Of a stretch of 23,600 nucleotides of DNA, positions 6,140 through 12,956 are shown in pieces. Position 1 is the stretch's first letter, and every line of letters begins with the position of its first letter. The notes beneath the pieces were generated by a model. The model was given only the letters and a program-made list of their open reading frames with translations, searched no databases and was not told the origin of the DNA. Location of the stretch: positions 1 to 23,600 of the IMG/VR virus record IMGVR_UViG_3300044970_001451; one strand, 5' to 3'. Source of the DNA: a virus. The position numbers and the translations under genes are program-made.

Positions 6140-6635
6140 AGGCTATTTTGAACTATTGCCTGAAATTCGTCTAAAGAAGTATGGCAGTTGGCTGGTTGCT
6201 GAATCCATTGAGCAGGAAGAGATTAGCAAGCTGCAAAGCCAAGCCACTATTCGCGCCGTTCAGCTTGCTAAGCGCATCGCTGCATCCCGTGAGATCCCCT
6301 TGGACGAGGCTTTTACGCTTCTGCAGGGTGGTGGATCCATTTCTGAGACGGAACTCCTGTCTGAGTTCACGGAAGAAACTCTCAGCATGATTAGCAGTGG
6401 CTCGTCCGTCGAGGCTACGAATGCCCGCATGGTCACCGCCTTCATTCGTTCCCGTGGTCAGGGCATGATTGATGGTGAGTGGCAAGACCTGCCTGACTGG
6501 GAAATCGAAGACACCAAAACACTTCCTCGTAAGGCCATCGCAAAAGTGGTGGAATTTATTGCCGAAGAGCAAAATGCTGAGACGCAGGAGGCCGTAGAAG
6601 CAAAAAAAGCGACGAAGAGGAATTCTCCTCAGTAG
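6102..6635 (+). CDS. tail assembly chaperone, short form (lambda gpG-like)
   Basis: A 177-residue acidic, mainly helical protein directly upstream of a second frame and the tape measure gene, the position of lambda gpG. Such proteins coat the tape measure during tail assembly and leave before the virion is complete. Beginning: MSKYSFLVQTKTEGYFEL; middle rich in Leu/Ile heptad-like helices; end (EAVEAKKATKRNSPQ) encoded across an A7 run, where a share of ribosomes is expected to shift into the -1 frame. ATG 6102 has no clear SD and lies inside the previous gene, so translation is probably coupled. No database check was possible; frameshift architecture and location carry the call. Confidence 0.65.
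   Translation: MSKYSFLVQTKTEGYFELLPEIRLKKYGSWLVAESIEQEEISKLQSQATIRAVQLAKRIAASREIPLDEAFTLLQGGGSISETELLSEFTEETLSMISSGSSVEATNARMVTAFIRSRGQGMIDGEWQDLPDWEIEDTKTLPRKAIAKVVEFIAEEQNAETQEAVEAKKATKRNSPQ
6586..6630 (+). promoter_or_regulatory. programmed -1 ribosomal frameshift signal (SD stimulator, A7 slippery site, hairpin)
   Basis: Three parts in order. AGGAGG at 6586-6591 is an SD-like sequence not used for initiation, ending 10 bases before the slippery site, as in E. coli dnaX. The heptamer A AAA AAA at 6602-6608 is in the right phase, the zero-frame codons being GCA AAA AAA GCG. A small hairpin GAGGA-ATTC-TCCTC lies at 6617-6630, eight bases after the heptamer. The zero-frame stop TAG (6633-6635) follows the hairpin. 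A -1 shift enters a frame that stays open to 7075. Confidence 0.85.
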
Positions 6636-7075
6636 CAGAAAAGCTTGAAGCACGAGCCAGGCAACAACTTAAAAGCTTGACAGATTGGAACGAAATTTAC
6701 TTTCGTCTTTCCGCTTCAGACCTTAGCGATAGGCGATGGCATGCAGATCAATTTGGTCTGCAGTCATTGTCTGATGTGAAGCGTGCGCTTAAATATCTTG
6801 ATCGCCACGACATTGCAAAATATAATGTTGGAAGCGTTGCCGTGGCAAAGCTTGGCGCTATGGCAGCAGGCATGATGGCAGGCAAGAAGAGCAAAATTAA
6901 GCCTGAAGATTTCCTGCCGTTTGATACAAAACAGATTAAGAAAGACGATGGCGTAACTGACGCAAGCTTGACGGTACTTCAGCGCTTAATGAAAACCAGA
7001 AAAATGGACGGACGTGTTATTGCATTGCTTGCTGATGAGCTAAAAAGTTTTAGTGGGCGGAGTCAAGAGCAATGA
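6608..7075 (+). CDS. -1 frame extension of the tail assembly chaperone (lambda T-like, made as a GT fusion)
   Basis: After slippage, reading resumes AGC GAC GAA (S-D-E) at 6608 and continues to TGA 7073-7075. Joined to the upstream part, this gives a fusion of about 324 residues starting at 6102. The extension has no ATG near its beginning and no SD; the first alternative start is a TTG at 6677 with nothing in front. Its sequence (SLTDWNEIYFRLSASDLSD, then RRWHADQFGLQSL) and the KPEDFLPFD phrase near residue 75 of the 6677-based reading resemble T domains of siphovirus chaperones, which recruit tail tube subunits. Coordinates cover only the shifted part. Confidence 0.75.
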   Translation, partial: SDEEEFSSVAEKLEARARQQLKSLTDWNEIYFRLSASDLSDRRWHADQFGLQSLSDVKRALKYLDRHDIAKYNVGSVAVAKLGAMAAGMMAGKKSKIKPEDFLPFDTKQIKKDDGVTDASLTVLQRLMKTRKMDGRVIALLADELKSFSGRSQEQ

Positions 7076-7097
7076 TTATAGAATGAAGGGAAAGTAA
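7072..7097 (+). other. two chained minicistrons before the tape measure gene
   Basis: ATG 7072 overlaps the chaperone stop (ATGA) and encodes MIIE, stopping at 7084-7086. ATG 7083 overlaps that stop and encodes MKGK, stopping at 7095-7097, 12 bases before ATG 7110. The tape measure start has no well-spaced SD (GAAGGGAAAG at 7085-7094 is 15 bases away). The chain may pass ribosomes on by re-initiation or be accidental. Confidence 0.25.
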
Positions 7098-7109
7098 GCG
7101 AAAATTAAG

Positions 7110-10100
7110 ATGGCAGCTCAAGACGCCGAACTAAAACTTAAGGTAAGTCTTGACCTGGGATTTTTTAGGCAGCAATTAGCAGGACTTGGGCAGGCAGCGG
7201 CTGGCTATAGCATGCCGGTGCAGGTGAAGTTTGACCGCCGCTCTGTTCAGAATGAACTGAATGCTCTTGGTGCAAATATCCAGCGTAGAAATTACACGCT
7301 CAATGTAAATACTAATTTAAAGGCAGAAATTGCAAATGCCAAAACTCTTGCAAAGGAACTAGAAAATCTCGCCAAAGTGCGAGCCAGCGCACAAGGAGGC
7401 ATTCGTCAGCAAATGGGCATGGGGGCATTACTTCCCGGTCCCCAATCTGGCGGAGTGGGATCCAAGGAAGTTGGCAAGTTGTATAAGGCAGCGGCTAAGG
7501 CTGGATTGCTTGAGTTTGACAAAGAGGTGGCTAGGGCAAAAGCTTCTATGGTTGCCGCGCTTGAAAGCGTTGGACGTGATTCAATGGAGGGACTGCTAAA
7601 TGGTCTTTCAAGCGAAAACGAAAAATTAAAAGCTGCTGCTTCTCACATTGGTGAAAGTTTAATCAAGACCATCAAGGGAGTGTTGGGCATTGCATCTCCA
7701 TCGAGAGAATTCAAGAAAATAGGTGAAGATGCGGGCAAAGGTTTCGAGCTTGGCCTACTGAAAGCAATGGAACTTGCAGAAAAGTCTGCCACTAGTCAAA
7801 TGCGACGGATGTTAGATCGTCTCGCTCGCATGGCGCTCATGATGGGCGGGATGAGTACAGCAGAAATCGGCAGGCAAATTGGACAAGCACGAGCATTGCC
7901 TGGTGTTAATTTTCCTGCCACAGTTCCACCTCGTCAGCGCATTTCCATTGGCCCTTCTGATACCGGCAGGGCACTACCTCCTGGTGTAACCCCCGGGGCA
8001 TTGCCTGGCACTGCATTTGGCGCTCAACGCTATCTTCCTTCTGCGCTGGGAGAGGAAATGAAGCGAGTGCTTCGTGAAGCAGCAAACACTTTCCTTGACA
8101 CCATTCGCGCTGGCATCAGACAAGTAAATGTACGAGATCTTGGAACTACTGTTTCTCGCCAGTCGCTGCTAGGGCCCGGACGCATGGCTGGAATGCTTCC
8201 AGCCGCGGTAGGCAGAGAGCCAAGTAGATATGCCATAGGGGGAGAGTCGCGAGAGCAGATGATGGCGCGTCGCACTGCAGAAGCTTATGCTCGTTCTGCG
8301 TTGCGTGGCGAATCCGTCATGGGGAGAGGCGGGGCATTGTCTGTCATTCCTAAAACAATGGGCTTGGGACAGCAATCATTCATGCGTGCGCCAAGTATTC
8401 CTACTGCGACGGGAGGAGGCGCAGGTGGTGGATCAGTGCCTCCTGGTGGGAGAGGAGGTGCTGGTGGAATGGGCGGTTTTGCTCGTGCGATGGGAGGACT
8501 CAATCTTCCAGGGGCTGGCGTCATCCGAGAGCTTGGCAGCGAATTTGCCTTTGCTACGAAACAAGTGTTGCTATTTGGGCAAGCATATAAACTGCTTGCA
8601 TTCATCCAAAGCTTTCCGGCACAAGTGGGAGAGGCCGTAAGTCAACTTCAGAATTTCCGCAATACCCTTGGTGCCATCTCACCCACTGCCAATGAAGCCG
8701 CAGCATCTAATCAGCTTATTCTTGATCTAGTTGAGAAATACAACGTACCTTTGCAATCAGCTAGGGACGGATTCACGAAGCTTTACGCTTCCATGGCTCC
8801 CGCTGGATTTAGCGGTGACGAAGTGAGGGATCTATTCACGGGCATTACGCAAGCTGCCGCCACGTTTGGCATGAGTGCAGACAAAGTGGATCGCGTGAAC
8901 TACGCCTTCGCTCAGATGGCCAGCAAGGGGCAGGTCATGAGCGAAGAGCTTAAGGGACAACTAGGCGACGTGCTGCCTGGTGCAATGGCATTGTTTGCGG
9001 AAGCCGCTGGATTTAAAGGTCCAAAAGCTATTCAAGATTTCTCTGTCGCGTTGGAAGATGGCGCCTATAAAGGAGAAGCAATGGTTGCATTGCTGAAGAA
9101 TGTTGGCGTGATTATGAAGCAAGAGTTTGGCCCTGGTGCCGAAGGTGCTGCTCGGACATTTCAAGGCGTAATTAATCGCATGCAAAACTCAATGACTCTT
9201 TTATACGAGAGCTTTGAGCCTGTTGCAGTGAACTTCTTGAATGGAGTGGTGGTGCCTTTAACCGCTGGCATTAAGCAGATTTCTGATGGATTTAACGCTT
9301 TCTTTGCGAGTACGGCAGCGCAAACAAGCGGAGGTTTCGCCATTGCGCAAGAGCTGGAACGCTTGCGTCCTGCTTTTGATGGAATTGGCCAGAACGTGTC
9401 TGCACTAGTATCACAGCTTGGACAATTTGCTCGCATTGGCTTGGAGGTGGGCAAGGTATTGCTGCAAATTGCAGGAAATCCTTTTGTGGGCTATCTGGCG
9501 CGAGTGTATATCAATATTCTCGCACTGACCACTGCCATTCAAATATTAAATCTGCGGGCATTGATCCCGATGATCGCAAATTTTGCGCGTTCTACTTATG
9601 CGCTTATCACTTTTACTGTTCAGTGCATTCGGGCCGGGCAAGCGGTTCAAGTTACTGGTTTGATGCTTAGAACTTTTTTTGCCACCACTGGGGTGGGGCT
9701 TGTAATCGTTGGCATTGGTTTGCTTACTGAAAGATTCATGAGCATGAATCAAGCGCTGGCCGACACTCAAGCTAAGGCTTTGGGGGCTGCCCAAGCAATA
9801 CGAAGCATGTCTCAAACAGAGGCACGAGTAGAAGGGCAGAGAATCGCTAGGAATACGAGAGATTTACAGAATCTTCAAAAATCAAAAGAAAGTTATAAAC
9901 TTGGCGGCGAAGAGGTGGTTCCAGTGCAGGGCGATATGGCGAAAAGATTGCAGGAAGGAGGAGTTGGCGTTAGGCGTGATTTACTTGGACGAACATTCAT
10001 TCCTAAGACAAGTGTGACTGCTGAGATTTTGCGCCAACAGGGCTTGCAATCAGAAGCAGAAACCCGCCAAAGGCAAATTCAATTTGAAGAAAAGCAGTCA

Positions 10101-11627
10101 CAGCAGCCAGTGGCGATTGCCCCCATCCCGCCAAGCGAAGGCGATGGAAAGAAGAAAAAAGGAAAAGAGCTTGACACCTATGATCGCAGTCAGCTTGGAT
10201 TTATTCAGCAACAGTTCAGTATTGAAAAGCAGCGTCTTGACAAACGATTACAGGGACAGCTTATATCTCAGACCGAGTACGATATATCCTTGGCCGAACT
10301 CAAACTTGAAACCGCCAAACTTGAGACAGCAGAGGAATATCGACTTGCTGTAGAAAAAACGAACAAAGACAATTTATCTGCAGTAGACAAAGCCTTAAAG
10401 CTCAAGGATATAGAGGCCGCACGAGTCAATGCTTTGACCATTGCAGAAGAAGATCGCAATATTGCCGTTGGCGCTGCCAGGCTAAAAATTACCGAACCCA
10501 TCCTTGAAGAAATTGACAAGGAGGTGATGGCAATAGAACGCCAGACCCTGCAATTGGAAGCCCTGAAGGCAGGCCGCTTAGAACTTTCTGCAGCACAAGA
10601 AGCTGAACTAGCTGTTAAGGAGCGTTACGCTCAGCTTTCCGCCGACGAAAAAGAACTGGCAAAAGGTGAAATTGATCTTTTAAGGCAGCAAATTCAATTG
10701 CGGATTGAAAATGCAGCAGCTTTAGAAAAAGAGCAAGGGCTGACAGAAGCTCGCGCTGGACTGCGTGGCATTGGTGGAGGGCTGAGGTCTGGATTCACTG
10801 GTAGCGCTGCTGGCGTGTTTGAAAGAGCAATGGGGCAATATGGCGACTCCGATTATGCAACGAAGCTGGCAAATATTGAGACGGTTGCAATGCAGCTCAG
10901 GAGCGTATTTGAAGGACTGCAAGGTGCCATCAATGGCGTAAGCAGTGCATTTGCCAATGTGCTTACAGAAGGTATTGCCAACATGATTTCTGGCACTGCT
11001 ACTGCCAAGGAAGTATTTGCCAGCTTCCTGCAAAGCGTTGGGCAAGCATTGTCTCAGGCCGCTTCTCAAATGATTGCCACTTACATTGCTATTGGCATTG
11101 CGAAGTTGTTTGCAGGACTGGGAGGAGGAGGGGGTGGTGGTGGTGGCAGTGGTGGAGTGAATGCCGTGCCAGGGGCTCCCGCCATTGATCCTCTTCCTCA
11201 GTTGCCAGGCATGCTAAAAGCTGCCAATGGCGCTGTCTGGGAAGGAGGCTTTGCTCCATTCCAAGCATTCGCCAAGGGAGGCGTTGTCAGCGGCCCCACG
11301 CTTGGCCTTGTAGGGGAAGGCAAGTACAACGAAGCCATTGTTCCTCTTCCTGATGGCAAGAGCATTCCCGTGCAGCTTGGTGGGCGCTCTGCTCGTGACC
11401 TCATGGGAGGCGGTGCTCCAGGCATGCCTCAAGCCCCCTCTCTCAATATGAAGTTTGAAACTACTAAGATCAATGGCGTAGAATACGTTAGCAGGGAGCA
11501 ATTGGAAGTGGCAATGGCAGAAACACGCCGTGCCTCTATTTCTGGTGGTGCTCGTCAAGGCATGTCAATGACCCTGGATAGAATCAAGCAAAGCCCCTCC
11601 ACTCGCTCTAGCATTGGTATCCGCTAA
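7110..11627 (+). CDS. tape measure protein
   Basis: At 1505 residues this is the longest gene of the tail block and directly follows the chaperones. Residues 1-500 are helical and charged with a Gly/Pro-rich linker near 435-455. About 505-700 resembles the phage tape measure N-terminal domain (FRNTLGAISP, YNVPLQSARDGFTKLYASMA, DVLPGAMALFAEAAG). Hydrophobic stretches between about 785 and 880 (including TTGVGLVIVGIGLL) may cross the host membrane during DNA entry. A coiled coil spans about 1025-1205, then a poly-Gly stretch, and a C-terminal motif FAKGGVVSGPTLGLVGEG near 1385-1402, frequent at the end of tape measures. By the usual 0.15 nm per residue the tail would be about 225 nm; this is an estimate. 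The stop overlaps the next start by one base (TAATG). Confidence 0.92.
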   Translation: MAAQDAELKLKVSLDLGFFRQQLAGLGQAAAGYSMPVQVKFDRRSVQNELNALGANIQRRNYTLNVNTNLKAEIANAKTLAKELENLAKVRASAQGGIRQQMGMGALLPGPQSGGVGSKEVGKLYKAAAKAGLLEFDKEVARAKASMVAALESVGRDSMEGLLNGLSSENEKLKAAASHIGESLIKTIKGVLGIASPSREFKKIGEDAGKGFELGLLKAMELAEKSATSQMRRMLDRLARMALMMGGMSTAEIGRQIGQARALPGVNFPATVPPRQRISIGPSDTGRALPPGVTPGALPGTAFGAQRYLPSALGEEMKRVLREAANTFLDTIRAGIRQVNVRDLGTTVSRQSLLGPGRMAGMLPAAVGREPSRYAIGGESREQMMARRTAEAYARSALRGESVMGRGGALSVIPKTMGLGQQSFMRAPSIPTATGGGAGGGSVPPGGRGGAGGMGGFARAMGGLNLPGAGVIRELGSEFAFATKQVLLFGQAYKLLAFIQSFPAQVGEAVSQLQNFRNTLGAISPTANEAAASNQLILDLVEKYNVPLQSARDGFTKLYASMAPAGFSGDEVRDLFTGITQAAATFGMSADKVDRVNYAFAQMASKGQVMSEELKGQLGDVLPGAMALFAEAAGFKGPKAIQDFSVALEDGAYKGEAMVALLKNVGVIMKQEFGPGAEGAARTFQGVINRMQNSMTLLYESFEPVAVNFLNGVVVPLTAGIKQISDGFNAFFASTAAQTSGGFAIAQELERLRPAFDGIGQNVSALVSQLGQFARIGLEVGKVLLQIAGNPFVGYLARVYINILALTTAIQILNLRALIPMIANFARSTYALITFTVQCIRAGQAVQVTGLMLRTFFATTGVGLVIVGIGLLTERFMSMNQALADTQAKALGAAQAIRSMSQTEARVEGQRIARNTRDLQNLQKSKESYKLGGEEVVPVQGDMAKRLQEGGVGVRRDLLGRTFIPKTSVTAEILRQQGLQSEAETRQRQIQFEEKQSQQPVAIAPIPPSEGDGKKKKGKELDTYDRSQLGFIQQQFSIEKQRLDKRLQGQLISQTEYDISLAELKLETAKLETAEEYRLAVEKTNKDNLSAVDKALKLKDIEAARVNALTIAEEDRNIAVGAARLKITEPILEEIDKEVMAIERQTLQLEALKAGRLELSAAQEAELAVKERYAQLSADEKELAKGEIDLLRQQIQLRIENAAALEKEQGLTEARAGLRGIGGGLRSGFTGSAAGVFERAMGQYGDSDYATKLANIETVAMQLRSVFEGLQGAINGVSSAFANVLTEGIANMISGTATAKEVFASFLQSVGQALSQAASQMIATYIAIGIAKLFAGLGGGGGGGGGSGGVNAVPGAPAIDPLPQLPGMLKAANGAVWEGGFAPFQAFAKGGVVSGPTLGLVGEGKYNEAIVPLPDGKSIPVQLGGRSARDLMGGGAPGMPQAPSLNMKFETTKINGVEYVSREQLEVAMAETRRASISGGARQGMSMTLDRIKQSPSTRSSIGIR

Positions 11628-12022
11628 TGGCAATATTTCCTTCTGTTAGACCGACAGGTCGCTCATATACGCCAGGGCAATTTCCCGTAAAAGTTTATCG
11701 TGGACTTTCGGGAGCCACTGTTAAGCGCGTATTCGGCAATCGTTCATACGGCCATACCATTGATTTGCAGTTTGAAAATATTAGCGACACCAATACCAAG
11801 GCTATTCTGGATCATTACTACGGACAGTACGGAAGCTATGCTCGTTTTACTTTGCCTGATGCTGTTTTTTCTGGCATGTCTTCTTCGTTAAAGGATGTGA
11901 TTCAAGCTCCGGTTAATATTCTGTGGGAATATGCGGAGCCTCCCCAAACGGAGACTGTATTCAACGGACGTAGCACTGTTACAGTGAGACTTATTGGCGA
12001 GCTGGATTATTCTGGCGCTTGA
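11627..12022 (+). CDS. minor tail protein, lambda gpM position
   Basis: A 131-residue protein starting within the tape measure stop (TAATG). It begins MAIFPSVRPTGRSYTPGQFP and continues VKVYRGLSGATVKRVFGNRS, a beta-rich design with a motif of strands and R-F-G-N-R-S-Y turn; the middle is helical (DTNTKAILDHYYGQYGSY). By order it corresponds to lambda gpM, which sits at the tail tip. I know comparable proteins in cyanophage-like genomes as unnamed tail proteins. Function beyond tail tip assembly cannot be read from the sequence. Confidence 0.6.
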   Translation: MAIFPSVRPTGRSYTPGQFPVKVYRGLSGATVKRVFGNRSYGHTIDLQFENISDTNTKAILDHYYGQYGSYARFTLPDAVFSGMSSSLKDVIQAPVNILWEYAEPPQTETVFNGRSTVTVRLIGELDYSGA

Positions 12023-12024
12023 TC

Positions 12025-12564
12025 ATGACTGCCACCACTGTTCACATTGCCAATTTTGCTTACATTAAAACGCCACCAACAACGCTGGCGCCCACTGGTC
12101 GTGATCACTATTACCAGAATTATTTCTTTGGAAAAGATTTTGCAGCAGTGGCAGTACCTGGCACGTCTTCTCCGGCTTATCGCTTTGCGCCATTTCGTGC
12201 CGAGGGGGCATTGGCTGCATTGAATGGAGACAATAGCATCCTGCGCCTATTGTTTCCGCATAGTGAATTTACCATTGCAATGGTAGAAGAGGGCAATGGC
12301 AATAGACTTAGTCAGCTTTCATTAAAGACTGTATGGATGGCTAGCACTGGTAATATTGTTGACTATGCATCGTACAGCCTTGCTTCTGCGACAGCGCAAT
12401 ACGAAGAATTCTATGTGGGAGTGGGAGCTTCTTTTGATGATACCACTGTTGAGCTTCGTTTTCGTTCTGCCATGGACAGTGTTGGTGCAAGCTTTCCCCG
12501 CCGTACATTCACGTCTAAAAACGCAGGCATTCTTCCATTGAATGCAGAAGTGACCCTGCGATGA
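12025..12564 (+). CDS. minor tail protein, lambda gpL position
   Basis: A 179-residue protein. A TTG at 12019 is in frame but overlaps the previous stop and has no SD; ATG 12025, three bases after that stop, is preferred. It reads as a beta-rich protein with a central RFAPFRAEGALAALNGDNSI stretch, a pattern I associate with small phage tail-tip proteins of the DUF1833/gpL sort, but resemblance is loose. No Fe-S cysteine cluster like that of lambda gpL is seen; the protein has no Cys at all. It overlaps the next gene by four bases and is probably part of the tail-tip hub. Confidence 0.55.
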   Translation: MTATTVHIANFAYIKTPPTTLAPTGRDHYYQNYFFGKDFAAVAVPGTSSPAYRFAPFRAEGALAALNGDNSILRLLFPHSEFTIAMVEEGNGNRLSQLSLKTVWMASTGNIVDYASYSLASATAQYEEFYVGVGASFDDTTVELRFRSAMDSVGASFPRRTFTSKNAGILPLNAEVTLR

Positions 12565-12956
12565 TGAATGACTTAATTGGCCTGGATTATGAGCGCAGGG
12601 CGCGCTTTTGTGAAGGCAATGGGAAAAGCGATTGTTTCATGCTTGTTTGCGAAGTAAGGCGTCGTCTTGGGCTTCATGATTATGAAGAGCATTTTCGCTG
12701 GGCATATGATGAATACGACTCAGGGAATTTGCCAATGAAGCGTATTGTTCGATGGTTGTTTGACAATGGCAAAAGAACAAAGGAAAAAGAAAATGGCAAT
12801 GTGGCAATCATGCTTCCACGGTCAGGAGGCGAGATAGCAATAGGAGTGGTTTATGATGGGGGAATATTTACAGTATCCCGAGGAAGTAGGTCATATTGGT
12901 CTCCATCCTTCCCGTCGTTAAAGCTCTTCAAAATGCTGCCAGACGTTGAACAATGA
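12561..12956 (+). CDS. degenerate NlpC/P60-like tail protein, lambda gpK position
   Basis: A 131-residue protein in the place of lambda gpK, a tail-tip protein with a cysteine peptidase domain that helps penetrate peptidoglycan. Residues 7-38 fit the NlpC/P60 N-terminal core: GLDYERRARFCEGNGKSDCF, then MLVCEVRRRLGL, with Asp24-Cys25 followed by a helix. In the second half NVAIM (80-84) and IAIGVVYDGGIFTVSRG match the usual strand pattern around the catalytic HVGI, but the His is replaced by Ala93 and no other His lies nearby. So the nucleophile is kept and the general base is missing. It may be a structural derivative without peptidase activity. Overlaps by ATGA on both sides with its neighbours. 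Confidence 0.6.
   Translation: MMNDLIGLDYERRARFCEGNGKSDCFMLVCEVRRRLGLHDYEEHFRWAYDEYDSGNLPMKRIVRWLFDNGKRTKEKENGNVAIMLPRSGGEIAIGVVYDGGIFTVSRGSRSYWSPSFPSLKLFKMLPDVEQ

Noticed and set aside
6677-7075. Independent gene starting at TTG 6677
   Set aside because: There is no SD, the frame is open upstream to the slippery site, and the frameshift signal explains its expression better.
11120-11160. G-rich GGA/GGT run in the tape measure gene as a regulatory or quadruplex element
   Set aside because: It encodes a Gly linker before the C-terminal domain, common in tape measures; no other sign of regulation.
12019-12024. TTG start of the gpL-position gene
   Set aside because: ATG at 12025 follows the previous stop closely; the TTG adds only two residues and has no SD.
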